Shown piece after piece: positions 1 to 8,270 of a stretch of 64,000 bases of DNA (the stretch's first letter is position 1; every line of letters begins with the position of its first letter). The DNA lies in contig CALMED010000002.1 in NCBI GenBank assembly GCA_937862815.1, positions 682,001-746,000 on the forward strand. Direction: 5' to 3'. The translations under genes were made by a program, and so were the position numbers. The notes below the pieces were generated by a model. It was given only the letters and a program-made list of their open reading frames with translations, was not told where the DNA came from and did no database searches. Source of the stretch: an uncultured Chitinophagaceae bacterium. Its GTDB lineage: Bacteria; Bacteroidota; Bacteroidia; Chitinophagales; Chitinophagaceae.

Positions 1-207
1 TCAGGCTTTTCATAACAGTACGGATTTTTGCAGGGCACAGGTGCAGTGGGTACTGACCTGTATACGCTTTCGCTGACAAGATAGCAAGAATCCGCCTGTA
101 TGGTTCTCTTTTGATCACGAATTTTCTGTTGGTAAGTAGGAATACTTAGGGGCCTTCTGCAAAGGAAGGTCAACAAATTAGGCAACTATTTCCGGAAATG
201 CAAGCCC
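1..207. other. left-edge intergenic stretch
   Basis: No convincing gene lies here. On the minus strand an ATG at position 13 opens a frame (M-K-S-L) that runs off the left edge, so a gene may begin here and continue outside the window. Only four codons are visible, so this cannot be decided. No tRNA-like fold or promoter box was recognised. Confidence 0.3.
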
Positions 208-969
208 TTACCCTTTCCAGGTATAAAAAGAGCTGGCCTGGGCCGTGCAGGTGAGTACCAGGTCGTTGATGCACACATGTTCAGGCAGGGTGGTGGTATA
301 ATACACTACTTCGGCCACATCGTCGGCGGAAAGGGGTACGTAGCCTTCGTACACCGCATCGGCTTTGGCGGTATCGCCTTTAAAGCGTACCATGGAGAAT
401 TCGGTTTCGGCTGCTCCCGGGTGGATGGCGGTCACTTTGATGCGGTGCCGCAGCAGGTCAATGCGCATGGCCTTGCTGATGCTGTCTACCGCAGCTTTGG
501 TGGCGCAATACACATTTCCTTTCTCGTACACTTCCTTGGCGGCCGTGGAGCCGATGTTGATGATCTGTCCCTGCCGGCGCCGGATCATCAGCGGTAAAAC
601 AGACCTGCTTACGTACAAGAGTCCTTTTACATTGGTGTTAATCATGGTTTCCCAGTCGGCCATATCCGCTTCTTCAAAGGCATCCCGTCCCAGGGCCAGC
701 CCGGCATTGTTTACCAGCACATCCACCTCCAGCCAGTTGGTTGGCAGTTGGCTTATGGCCTGCTCCACCTGTTCTTTCTCCTGTACATCAAAAGGGAGCA
801 GGAACACTGCTGCCTGGTAGCGTTCTTCCAGTTCCTGCTTGCACTGTTGCAGACGCTCAACCCGGCGCCCGTTGAGGATCAGTTTCCATCCGGCACGGGC
901 AAAGCGCTCGGCACAGGCTCTTCCAAATCCGGAGGTGGCTCCGGTTATCATTACAGTCTTTTGTGTCAT
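208..969 (-). CDS. SDR family NAD(P)-dependent oxidoreductase (YdfG-like)
   Basis: A 253-residue classical short-chain dehydrogenase/reductase. The cofactor-binding TGATSGFG is at residues 9-16, followed by an NNAG motif and the catalytic Ser and Tyr-x3-Lys (YCATK). The NNAGLALG sequence and overall similarity point to the YdfG group, which oxidises 3-hydroxy acids such as serine with NADP; the substrate here is inferred only. The frame stays open upstream to 1077, but the family start fits the ATG at 969. That leaves 10 nt after the preceding oxidoreductase stop, so the two genes are probably cotranscribed, with this one second. Cytoplasmic. Confidence 0.9.
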   Translation of the reverse strand: MTQKTVMITGATSGFGRACAERFARAGWKLILNGRRVERLQQCKQELEERYQAAVFLLPFDVQEKEQVEQAISQLPTNWLEVDVLVNNAGLALGRDAFEEADMADWETMINTNVKGLLYVSRSVLPLMIRRRQGQIINIGSTAAKEVYEKGNVYCATKAAVDSISKAMRIDLLRHRIKVTAIHPGAAETEFSMVRFKGDTAKADAVYEGYVPLSADDVAEVVYYTTTLPEHVCINDLVLTCTAQASSFYTWKG

Positions 970-979
970 GAAAGCTAAT

Positions 980-2260
980 TTATACGGCCTGCTGTAAAGG
1001 TACGGATGCCGGGCTGCCGCTGGTGTCGGGCTTAATTTTTTCAATCGTCCGGTTTTGCCGGCTGCGCTCGGCGGCAAAGGCCACGAGGTGACTTTCTACT
1101 GAGACTTCAATAGAGGAACTCAGGAGATCTTTATTCTGTTGGTACACCGCCTGCACCCAGTCTTTTACCAGCCGGTGGTCGCCCCCGCCGTGGGCATCGG
1201 TTTTTAGCGAAAAGGAAGTCTCTTTCCGGGTTTTGAAGTCGGTTAATACAAAGGTTTCCATGTCGCCGGAAATATCGCCTTTGGATCCCATGATACGGGT
1301 TTTACGCCCTTCGTGCGATACATGGGCCTCCATCGAAAACGCTGCGGTTACGCCGTTTTCAAACAGCATGTTAACTGTCAGATGATCGGGCTGGTCATTG
1401 TCCATCCGGTACACACAGCGGCCGTAATCGGTGCTCCGCAGTTGTTCCAGAATGTATTCACCGCGTTCGGGTTCAAATTCCGGCAGTTCGTCAAATACAT
1501 AGAGCCGTTGCCGGTCGCGGTAATAAATCTGCAGGGCCGAATAAGCACAACTGCCCTCCACGGCACAGCCATCGGTGCAGCGTTCGGTGCTGCCGGCAGG
1601 CGCGTTGGCGTTTTTGAACCAGCGCAGGTTGCCAAAGCAATGCACATCGTTTACCGGGTTGTTTACCAGCCAGCGGATGATATCGGTATCGTGGGAAGAC
1701 TTGGCCAGGATGATGGGGGCGGCTGTTTTACTGTTGCGCCATTTCCCCCGCACATAGCTATGACTCATGTGCACATGCTCGATGGGTTCCATGTGCTGCA
1801 CGCTGATGATTTCGCCAATGAGCCCGGCGTCAATAATCTCTTTTAGCTCGCGGAAGTAGGGCGAGTACCGCAGCACGTGGCACACGCCTACAATGCGCCC
1901 GGTTTCGGTGGCTTTTTTCAGGATGAGACGGCACTCCGCTTCGGTGGTGGCAATGGGTTTTTCCAGCAGCACATCGTAGCCGTTTTCCAATGCGGCGAGA
2001 CAAGGTTCGGTGTGCAGCGCATCGGGCGTGGCTATGATCACGGCATCGGCGAACCTGGCTTGCTCAAATACCTGTTTCCAGTCGGTATAGCATTGACCCG
2101 ATGGAATCTTATGCAGCAGAGAGGCGCGGTACCGGCGTTTGGCGTTGGGTTCGGCAACCGCCACTATGTTCAACTCGTCGGGGTTTTTCAGGGCATAATC
2201 TGCATAGATCATGCCGCGGTGTCCCGCTCCTATCAGGATGGCGGTAACGGGCCGGTCCAT
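980..2260 (-). CDS. Gfo/Idh/MocA family oxidoreductase
   Basis: A 426-residue NAD(P)-dependent sugar or inositol dehydrogenase-like protein. A Rossmann GAGHRG motif is near residues 11-16, the family EKP motif is at 100-102, and K187 with H190 (AKSSHD) is the likely catalytic pair in the C-terminal alpha/beta domain. A short insertion carries three cysteines (about C228, C232, C238). The substrate cannot be predicted. The ATG at 2260 matches the usual N-terminus; the frame is open to an ATG at 2407, which would add 49 residues with no family counterpart. No signal peptide in the chosen form. First gene of a likely two-gene operon with the SDR gene. Confidence 0.88.
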   Translation of the reverse strand: MDRPVTAILIGAGHRGMIYADYALKNPDELNIVAVAEPNAKRRYRASLLHKIPSGQCYTDWKQVFEQARFADAVIIATPDALHTEPCLAALENGYDVLLEKPIATTEAECRLILKKATETGRIVGVCHVLRYSPYFRELKEIIDAGLIGEIISVQHMEPIEHVHMSHSYVRGKWRNSKTAAPIILAKSSHDTDIIRWLVNNPVNDVHCFGNLRWFKNANAPAGSTERCTDGCAVEGSCAYSALQIYYRDRQRLYVFDELPEFEPERGEYILEQLRSTDYGRCVYRMDNDQPDHLTVNMLFENGVTAAFSMEAHVSHEGRKTRIMGSKGDISGDMETFVLTDFKTRKETSFSLKTDAHGGGDHRLVKDWVQAVYQQNKDLLSSSIEVSVESHLVAFAAERSRQNRTIEKIKPDTSGSPASVPLQQAV

Positions 2261-2628
2261 TTTTTTATGCAGCGGGTTGTGAAACAGGTCCTGGTGCAGT
2301 CCAAAAAGGGCGGCCATTTCCTGCCAGCCCAGTGTTGCGGCCTCGGTAAGGGTGTGATTGATCTGGCGAAGTATTTTCCGGGCGGAGATGAATTGGCGTA
2401 ACGACATAATTGACCGGGTAATGACTGTGAAAACAGCATTAAAATTACTGGATCATCCGGTTGTTTCAAAACAAACTCCCTATCCTTCACATTTGTTTGT
2501 GTGTTCAAACTGATTTTGCCGCAGGTGGATGCGACTGTTGCGGGCAGCGGCAGTCATATGTTGGTTGCTGTCTTGAAAAAGGGTCTGCCGGTTCGTTGCA
2601 CTTGCAATGATCGGCTTGATACGGACAG
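2261..2628. other. non-coding gap upstream of the oxidoreductase operon
   Basis: About 370 nt between the oxidoreductase start and the FISUMP stop. The part up to 2407 could encode an N-terminal extension of the oxidoreductase if the upstream ATG is used. No strong hairpin-plus-T terminator and no good TAnnTTTG box was recognised. Short open frames here have no family resemblance. Confidence 0.4.
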
Positions 2629-3288
2629 TTAATCGCGTACGCATCGTACGGCAAACCCGCTCCCTTTCGCAAATGGGACCAGGTTAACATGCCGGTAGCC
2701 GAAACCCATGTCAATGCCCCAGCCGTTCCGGCTGCTTTGTTCCTGAGCGCTCCACCAGTAGCCATACCGGGCCATACCAATGAACTGAGCCGATTCTGTA
2801 CGGCTGCCTCCGGGTAAAGCGGCAAATCCGCTGGCGTTGCTGCCGTTTCCTCCATTGTTCCAGCCGCTGCTGTCTTTCAGTTTGGCACCCGCTTCGCCCT
2901 TGCCACCCAGGTAGTTGATGAGCCGGCTCCATTCCTCCTGGTTGGGAACATGCCATTTGGCCGGTGCCAGTCCGCGGGGGTCGGTTACGGCATACCAGTT
3001 GTAGAGCAGGCCATATGCAGCAGCATTGGATGAATCATTGTTGTAATAGCACCAGGCGGGCTCGCCTTCCAGGTCGGCCCGGAGCCAGGCTTCTTTTGTT
3101 GTGGCTTGTGGGATGTTGTCGCCATTTCGGAAACGGGTAACGCTGAGGTTTTCGGCCATCCAGGTTTGTGTACCCAGTTTAGCTGTTTTATAAGTTCTGC
3201 CTTCTATATCGGTAACGGTGACCCTGGTCTGGGCTTGTACAAAACTCTGCAGGCTGAGCAGGAGGCAGAGAAAAGAAAGTTGACGCAT
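2629..3288 (-). CDS. FISUMP-domain secreted protein
   Basis: A 219-residue protein with a signal peptide (hydrophobic residues 4-18, ending in VQAQ). The rest matches the Fibrobacter succinogenes major paralogous (FISUMP, TIGR02145) domain: D-x-EGRTYKTAKLGTQTWMAENL near the start, then YNWYAV, WHVPNQEEW, the GGNGSNASGFAALPGG segment, YWWSA and a C-terminal FAVRCVRD. Such domains are exported and common in Bacteroidota and Fibrobacteres; their function is not established and ligand or surface binding is only a guess. The protein is a single domain with no sorting domain. It stands alone, 150 nt from the anti-sigma gene. Confidence 0.88.
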   Translation of the reverse strand: MRQLSFLCLLLSLQSFVQAQTRVTVTDIEGRTYKTAKLGTQTWMAENLSVTRFRNGDNIPQATTKEAWLRADLEGEPAWCYYNNDSSNAAAYGLLYNWYAVTDPRGLAPAKWHVPNQEEWSRLINYLGGKGEAGAKLKDSSGWNNGGNGSNASGFAALPGGSRTESAQFIGMARYGYWWSAQEQSSRNGWGIDMGFGYRHVNLVPFAKGSGFAVRCVRD

Positions 3289-3441
3289 AACGTGGATGTT
3301 TTCGGCAGCTGACAGGGTGGCGTTTCCGCCGGCCCGGGTGTTTGTTAAGCTGCATTAAATTACGAACAAAACCCCAGCCCGCCAATTTTTTCAAAGGGGC
3401 TTATCCATGCATTTGATGAAGAAATAAAAGGCCGGGTTGCA

Positions 3442-3798
3442 TCAACCTTTCTGCAGGTTGTAGATCACAAAGAAGGCCATAACAATCAGCAACAGAATCA
3501 GAAAGGTGGCCATGATGAGAAGGCCCATAGAAGGGAGGGGCCGGCGGGGTTGATGCCGTTTTTCCCGCAACTGGCCGGCCAGTTGGCGATTGAGCCGTGC
3601 CACCACTTCGGGCAGCTGGTTTTTATCTTGTATCAGTTCCAGTCCTTCTTCCGCGTCACTCAGCAGTTCGTGTGCAGCCAGCCGCTCTTCCACCGCGTGA
3701 CGTTGTTCGGGGCTGAGCCGGTTGTGGATGTAGTCGAGCAGTTCCTGCTCGCTCACCTCACCACTTTCGCGGATGATATGGAGCAACCGTTCATTCAT
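3442..3798 (-). CDS. small membrane anti-sigma-factor-like protein
   Basis: A 118-residue protein. Residues 12-55 form a charged helical region (SEQELLDYIHNRLSPEQRH...) resembling the zinc-free anti-sigma fold of Bacteroidota. A basic linker follows, then one strong transmembrane helix (about 90-113), leaving only about five residues outside the membrane. Its start overlaps the end of the ECF sigma gene by 8 nt, which suggests translational coupling and a partner role: binding and silencing the sigma factor at the membrane. With almost no periplasmic part it would have to sense within the membrane or through another protein. Function is inferred from context. Confidence 0.72.
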   Translation of the reverse strand: MNERLLHIIRESGEVSEQELLDYIHNRLSPEQRHAVEERLAAHELLSDAEEGLELIQDKNQLPEVVARLNRQLAGQLREKRHQPRRPLPSMGLLIMATFLILLLIVMAFFVIYNLQKG

Positions 3799-4366
3799 GT
3801 GCCTGTTGTTTGCGTACCAGGAGTCTCAAATTACGCTTTCCGTTCTGAATATAGCTTTTTACCTGCATGGGCGTGTACCCGGTAAGGGCTGCAATCTGCT
3901 GGTAGCTTTTCTGCTGCAGGTAAAAAAGTTCAACGCAGGTGCGTTGTTCCGGCGCCAGCAAGGGCAGCGCTGCTGCCAGGGCGGTTAGCAAGGCTTCTTT
4001 TTCCTTCACTTCCAGCAGCGCCTCTTCTTCATCGGGTTTGCGCAGCTGTTGTTCCGTCAGCTCCCTGGGCAGCCGGTCTTTGTGCCGCAGCTGCATGAGA
4101 CAGTGGTTTTTTGCCACCATGTAGATCCAGCTTTTAAAATAGTCCACCCGGTACTTACCCAACTCCTGGATGGCTTTTTCAAACACCTGCTGTACGGCAT
4201 CGCGGGCGGCTTCTTCGTTGCGGAGATATTTCATGCAAACGCCCAGCAGCAGCAGTGTATAGCGCTGGAGCAGCTGGCCCAGCCACTTGCTGTCGCCGTC
4301 CCGGTAGTACCGTTCCAGCAGTTCCTGGTCAATGCGGTTGTTTTCGTGGTTGGGAGCCGGTTGCAT
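3791..4366 (-). CDS. RNA polymerase ECF-type sigma factor
   Basis: A 191-residue sigma-70-family factor of the extracytoplasmic-function class. Region 2 is visible around residues 30-95 (LRNEEAARDAVQQVFEKAIQ, then the FKSWIYMVAKNHCLMQLR core-binding and -10 recognition helices). A charged linker follows, and region 4 is at about 125-185 (LLAPEQRTCVELFYLQQKSYQQIAALTGYTPMQVKSYIQ), the helix-turn-helix for the -35 element. It directs RNA polymerase to a specific regulon that cannot be predicted here. The downstream overlapping gene is its likely membrane anti-sigma partner. Transcribed divergently from the NlpC/P60 gene across 82 nt. Confidence 0.92.
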   Translation of the reverse strand: MQPAPNHENNRIDQELLERYYRDGDSKWLGQLLQRYTLLLLGVCMKYLRNEEAARDAVQQVFEKAIQELGKYRVDYFKSWIYMVAKNHCLMQLRHKDRLPRELTEQQLRKPDEEEALLEVKEKEALLTALAAALPLLAPEQRTCVELFYLQQKSYQQIAALTGYTPMQVKSYIQNGKRNLRLLVRKQQAHE

Positions 4367-4448
4367 GTGCGGTTAAAATACTTCTTTTACGCTTCCTGTT
4401 TTGTTAAAAGATGCAGGGTGTTTTTAAAATCCATATTTTCATGAGACG

Positions 4449-5219
4449 ATGTCGCTTGATACCGCTCTTTGCATTGTGCCTGTATGCCCCATCCGGCAGG
4501 ATGCCAGGCATGAGCAGGAACTGACCAGCCAGTTGCTCTTTGGGGAAGCCGTGGAGATCGTGTCTGCCGCCGGCGAATGGGTGGAGGTGCGTTGTCTTTA
4601 CGATGGTTACACCGGCTGGTGCATGGCCAACCAACTGGAACGGGTACCCAAAGCATTGGCGGTTCAAGCACCACAACAACTGGTGAGCGATTGGGTGGAG
4701 GAGGTGGAGGTGAACGGTGAGCCCATGCACATCCCATATGGAAGTGTACTCCGCGGTTTGGAGCAGGGCCGGGCTGCCTGGGGCAGCATATGCATCGGGT
4801 ATACAGGTACGGCCTTAACCGCTGCGCCCCTTGCCTTTACACCGGAGAACATCCGTTCTGTTTCGGCAGTGTACCGCAACAGTCCCTATCTCTGGGGCGG
4901 GCGCAGCGTGTTTGGCGTGGATTGCAGTGGCTTTGTGCAAACGGTCTTCCGTTTTTTTGGTAAATGGCTGCCCCGGGACGCGTCCCTGCAGGCCGGTTGT
5001 GGCAGTGATGCCGGCTTCCTGGAAGAAGCCCGTTGCGGTGACCTGGCTTTTTTTGATAACGAAGAGGGGCGGATTGTGCACGTGGGATTATTGCTGGGCG
5101 ACGGAGACATCCTGCATGCCGCAGGAAAGGTGCGGCTAGACCGGTTGGATCATGCCGGTATCCTGCACAGCACCAGTGGTCAGCGAACGCATCGCCTCCG
5201 GATGATCCGGCGGTACTAA
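4449..5219 (+). CDS. NlpC/P60 (C40) peptidase with SH3-like domains
   Basis: A 256-residue cysteine peptidase. Residues 1-65 form an SH3b-like domain typical of Bacteroidota C40 enzymes, a second SH3-like region covers about 75-130, and the NlpC/P60 domain is at 135-256. The catalytic Cys159 lies in DCSGF, His211 in HVGLLLGDGD, and His223 is a likely third residue. The family cuts gamma-D-Glu to diamino-acid bonds in murein stem peptides. No signal peptide or lipobox is visible, which fits a cytoplasmic role in recycling imported muropeptides (as YkfC-type enzymes do) rather than wall cutting; this is inference. It ends on the same bases as the convergent TSUP gene. Confidence 0.9.
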   Translation: MSLDTALCIVPVCPIRQDARHEQELTSQLLFGEAVEIVSAAGEWVEVRCLYDGYTGWCMANQLERVPKALAVQAPQQLVSDWVEEVEVNGEPMHIPYGSVLRGLEQGRAAWGSICIGYTGTALTAAPLAFTPENIRSVSAVYRNSPYLWGGRSVFGVDCSGFVQTVFRFFGKWLPRDASLQAGCGSDAGFLEEARCGDLAFFDNEEGRIVHVGLLLGDGDILHAAGKVRLDRLDHAGILHSTSGQRTHRLRMIRRY

Positions 5220-5617
5220 CCCCAGCTGCGGATCCAGCTCACCAGGCTTTTTTCCCATCCCATCAGCTTGAAGGCCGTATAGAAGAGCAACACAGCAAAG
5301 TATTTTTTGATTGTTTCCTGCGGAAGACTGAGGGCCCACTTGCTCCCAAAGTAACTCCCCACCATAAAACTAATGGCCAGGAGCCCCACCACCCGGAAGT
5401 CAACATACCCTTGTTTGTAATAGTTCAGCATTCCAAACAAGGCCACGGGCAGTACCAGCAGGCCCAGCGATGTACCCTGGGCAGCATGCTGGCTGAAGCC
5501 AAAGAAAAAGACGAGTGCCGGCACAACGATCAGCCCACCACCCACACCCACCATCCCGCCGAGCATGCCGGCAGCCAACCCTATCAGGAGAATTCCAATG
5601 ATGGTAACGGTATCCAT
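5216..5617 (-). CDS. half-size TauE/SafE (TSUP) family permease
   Basis: A 133-residue membrane protein with about four transmembrane helices. The glycine-rich GMLGGMVGVGGGLIVVPAL segment near the start is the TSUP signature. Full-length family members have two such halves (about 250 residues); this one has a single half and would have to dimerise to form a transporter. Substrates in the family are sulfite, sulfoacetate and similar organosulfur anions; none can be assigned here. The ATG at 5617 is preferred; another lies five codons upstream at 5632. Its stop codon shares two bases with the stop of the convergent NlpC/P60 gene, and it follows ppa by 21 nt, so it may be cotranscribed with ppa. 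Confidence 0.85.
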   Translation of the reverse strand: MDTVTIIGILLIGLAAGMLGGMVGVGGGLIVVPALVFFFGFSQHAAQGTSLGLLVLPVALFGMLNYYKQGYVDFRVVGLLAISFMVGSYFGSKWALSLPQETIKKYFAVLLFYTAFKLMGWEKSLVSWIRSWG

Positions 5618-5638
5618 ACGTTTAACAGGCATGCGGAA

Positions 5639-6184
5639 TTATTCTTTCCGGTACTTTTCCTTGTAATAGTTAATGGCTTCCCTGATGATGCGGAAGGCTT
5701 CTTCCTTGCTCTGGAAGTTGTCTATTTCCACCACCTTGTTCTCCAGTACTTTGTATTCTTCGAAGTAGTGTTTCAGCTCGTTGAAAAAATGTTCGGGCAG
5801 TTCGTCAATGTCGCGGATGTGTTTAACGGTGGGATCTTTGGCCGCCACGGCAATGATTTTATCGTCCCGCTCGCCCTGGTCAATCATCTGCATGTTGCCG
5901 ATCACCGTTGCCTCCACCAGGCAAAGCGGCTGAATCGGCTGCGAGCAGATGACCAGGATGTCCAGCGGATCATTGTCCTGCCCCAGCGTTTGCGGAATAA
6001 ATCCGTAATTCACGGGGTAGATGAAGGAGGAGAAGATCACACGGTCCAGTTTGAGGAGCCCGGTGTCTTTATCAATTTCGTATTTACTGCGGCTACCCTG
6101 CGGTATTTCAATGAGGGCCCAGACTTTTTCAGGCGCCGTTTCACCGTAGTGTGCCCCATGCCAGGGATGTTTTACCGTAATCAT
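5639..6184 (-). CDS. ppa: inorganic pyrophosphatase (family I)
   Basis: A 181-residue soluble pyrophosphatase that hydrolyses PPi to phosphate and drives biosynthetic reactions. The family I signature DNDPLD is at residues 70-75; the substrate-binding KYEID (34-38) and YPVNYGFIP (56-64) segments and the Mg-binding acidic residues are in place. Length matches bacterial family I enzymes. A TATCTTCG box at 6203-6210 on the minus strand, one base off the Bacteroidota consensus, lies 18 nt before the start and may be its promoter. Cytoplasmic. The TSUP gene follows 21 nt downstream. Confidence 0.96.
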   Translation of the reverse strand: MITVKHPWHGAHYGETAPEKVWALIEIPQGSRSKYEIDKDTGLLKLDRVIFSSFIYPVNYGFIPQTLGQDNDPLDILVICSQPIQPLCLVEATVIGNMQMIDQGERDDKIIAVAAKDPTVKHIRDIDELPEHFFNELKHYFEEYKVLENKVVEIDNFQSKEEAFRIIREAINYYKEKYRKE

Positions 6185-6238
6185 ATCCGATGTTTTGCAG
6201 ATCGAAGATAACGGGTTGTGCTATAAAAATATCTATTT

Positions 6239-6343
6239 CACTCAGTGTTTTCCTCTGTGGCAAACGTTGTGTATTCTGTGGTAAAAAACAAAACCACAGA
6301 GTCCCCGGAGTTTTGCACAGAGTTTCGCAGAGTACTACTATTG
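6239..6343. repeat. imperfect palindromic intergenic repeat (CTCTGTG/CACAGAG words)
   Basis: In the 249-nt gap between the NamZ-like gene and ppa, words of the type CTCTGTG or TTCTGTGG on the left half face CACAGAG and CGCAGAG words on the right half. The centre is an 8-bp stem (6275-6282 with 6293-6300) around an A-rich loop. The whole stretch could fold as one long imperfect hairpin. It codes for nothing recognisable and resembles the short palindromic repeats scattered through Bacteroidota intergenic DNA. Confidence 0.5.
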
Positions 6344-6433
6344 AAAATCAAATTCACTCAATAGCACAAGACGTTCGAAGATAAGCAGAAACGCGGCCCG
6401 GTTCATACCGGATCCTGTTCCGATTCCTGGTGT

Positions 6434-7702
6434 TTATTCGAAATCTTTGTAGAGCAGGTATTTCTTCCTGATGGCCTTGAACTGCGACAGGGCCGGCTCC
6501 CAGCTGTTACGGATCTCTGCCTCCGATTTGCCCGCTTTGATCTGCTGCATCAGGGTGCTGTTGCCTGCCAGTTTATTGAAGAAAAAGTCTTCCGCTTTTC
6601 CGCTTTTCGGGGCCAGGAAAAAATTGGCCTTTTCGGGAAACAGGCGGTAGGCCTCCAGCAGCCATCCCAGCTGCAGTTTTCCATTCACCTGCTGAAATAC
6701 TTCGTCCGGCGTGCCGCTGAGGTCCCAGCCATAACAAAGCTTATCCTGCAGCTTGGGACTGCGGGCGCCTTCCATGGAACGCGGCGTGAACGACGTGAGG
6801 GTAGTGGGCAGCGAAGGATGACCAAAAATCTGGAATTGTTTGGTGGTACCTCTTCCTTCGCTCAGTACCGTTCCTTCAAAAAAGCAGGTGGAGGGGTAGA
6901 GGTAGATGGATTGAATATTCGGCAGGTTGGGAGATGGTTTTAATGGCAATTCATAGCGGGTGGTATGCGAATAATTGCTGCAGGGAACTACGGTGAGTTC
7001 AAAGTCGCCTGCACCGGCGCTCCATTTGTACAGTTTTTTATCGTACCACTGTTCGCCAAAGAGCATCTGTACATATTCTCCGATGGTCATGCCATACACA
7101 ACAGGTACCGGCTGCATGCCTACAAATGATTTATAAGGAGCTTCCAGTACCGGCCCGTCTACATAGTGCCCGTTGGGATTGGGACGGTCCAGCACCACCA
7201 GGTGCTTGCTGTGCTCCAGGGCGGCTTCCAGGTAATATTCCAGCGAAGAGATGTACGTATAAAACCGAACACCCACGTCCTGGATATCAAACAGCATCAC
7301 ATCCACACCTTTCAGGTCTTCCTGCGAGGGTTTTCGCTTGCTGCCATAGAGTGAAACAACCGGAATGCCGGTGGCTTCGTCTGTGTAGTTGCCGATTTTT
7401 TCGCCCGCGTCGGCGGTGCCCCGGAAACCGTGTTCGGGTCCAAAGATCACTTGGATGGTGATGCCCAGCTTTTGCAGGGTGTCCACGAGATGTGTCTTGC
7501 CGATGGTGGAGGTGTGGTTTGCAAAAACCGCCACACCTTTCCCCCGTAAAAGCGGCAGGTACTGATCGAGGTGCCAGGCCCCGGGTTGCACCGTTCCGTT
7601 TTTCACGTTGCCGGTCGTGTATCCGCTTTTTCTGCGGGTATCCTGTGCGCTGATGGCTCCTGTAAGTAAGCACAGGGTCAACAGCAGGAAAACCTGTTTC
7701 AT
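6434..7702 (-). CDS. DUF1343 / NamZ-type exo-beta-N-acetylmuramidase, secreted
   Basis: A 422-residue protein with a signal peptide (residues 1-20, ending in ISAQ) and a full DUF1343 domain. GPEHGFRG at 88-95, the following GEKIGNYTDEATGIPVVSLYG stretch and VMLFDIQDVGVRFYTY are family hallmarks. Characterised members (Bacillus NamZ/YbbC, Tannerella NamZ) release N-acetylmuramic acid from the non-reducing end of murein fragments. It therefore most likely acts in the periplasm in wall turnover. The ATG at 7702 begins the signal peptide; an upstream extension of the frame to 7768 is not credible. Transcribed divergently from the FKBP gene. Confidence 0.88.
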   Translation of the reverse strand: MKQVFLLLTLCLLTGAISAQDTRRKSGYTTGNVKNGTVQPGAWHLDQYLPLLRGKGVAVFANHTSTIGKTHLVDTLQKLGITIQVIFGPEHGFRGTADAGEKIGNYTDEATGIPVVSLYGSKRKPSQEDLKGVDVMLFDIQDVGVRFYTYISSLEYYLEAALEHSKHLVVLDRPNPNGHYVDGPVLEAPYKSFVGMQPVPVVYGMTIGEYVQMLFGEQWYDKKLYKWSAGAGDFELTVVPCSNYSHTTRYELPLKPSPNLPNIQSIYLYPSTCFFEGTVLSEGRGTTKQFQIFGHPSLPTTLTSFTPRSMEGARSPKLQDKLCYGWDLSGTPDEVFQQVNGKLQLGWLLEAYRLFPEKANFFLAPKSGKAEDFFFNKLAGNSTLMQQIKAGKSEAEIRNSWEPALSQFKAIRKKYLLYKDFE

Positions 7703-7775
7703 GTGAGGTTGTTTACTCAAAGGTGCGGCATTCGGCCGGGAAAAAAAAGTTAAGGCCGGGGCGCTCAAATTCCGG

Positions 7776-7783
7776 TAATTTTG
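7776..7783 (+). promoter_or_regulatory. TAnnTTTG promoter box for the FKBP gene
   Basis: TAATTTTG matches the Bacteroidota -7 element and ends 16 nt before the FKBP start. No clear TTG was found at the usual upstream distance, so the call rests on the -7 box and position alone. Confidence 0.5.
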
Positions 7784-7799
7784 CGCTAAATACCAGATT

Positions 7800-8249
7800 A
7801 TGCAAGCAAAAAAAGGCGATACCGTTCGTGTACATTACACCGGTAAACTTACAAGTGGTGAACAATTTGATTCCAGTTCCGGACGGGAACCCCTCGAGTT
7901 TGAGGTTGGCGCCGGCATGATGATCAAGGGTTTTGATGAGGCCGTGGTAGGCATGGCCATCGGCGATAAAAAAACGGTTACCCTGCTACCTTCCGATGCG
8001 TATGGCGAGCGCCATGATGAGATGATCATTGATTTTCCCCGTTCCAACTTCCCGGAAGACCTGATTCCGGAAGTGGGCATGCAGCTGATGATGAACAACG
8101 GCGCCGGGCAGCAGTTCCCGGTTACCATTGCCGAAGTGAAGGAAGAAGTGGTGGTGCTCGACGGCAATCACATGCTGGCCGGTAAAGAGCTGGTATTTGA
8201 TATAGAAATGGTGGAAATTGATGCCAAAGGCCTGATCATCGTTCCGTAA
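7800..8249 (+). CDS. FKBP-type peptidyl-prolyl isomerase (SlyD/FkpB type)
   Basis: A 149-residue prolyl isomerase. The FKBP core begins at DTVRVHYTGKL (7-17), with the GAGMMIKGFDEAVVGM segment at 38-52. An insert-in-flap domain of about 45 residues follows (YGERHDEMIIDFPRSNFP...), which is the SlyD-type arrangement combining isomerase and chaperone activity. The histidine-rich metal-binding tail of E. coli SlyD is missing; the protein ends soon after the core. No signal peptide, so cytoplasmic. A strong hairpin terminator follows directly. Confidence 0.93.
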   Translation: MQAKKGDTVRVHYTGKLTSGEQFDSSSGREPLEFEVGAGMMIKGFDEAVVGMAIGDKKTVTLLPSDAYGERHDEMIIDFPRSNFPEDLIPEVGMQLMMNNGAGQQFPVTIAEVKEEVVVLDGNHMLAGKELVFDIEMVEIDAKGLIIVP

Positions 8250-8270
8250 AATACCTGTTTCATTGAAAAG

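Noticed and set aside
1313-1846. A 177-codon plus-strand frame inside the Gfo/Idh/MocA gene
   Set aside because: It is an antisense shadow of a well-supported oxidoreductase with no recognisable domain.
2505-2855. A 116-codon minus-strand frame overlapping the FISUMP gene
   Set aside because: It runs out of frame through the conserved FISUMP end and the following non-coding gap.
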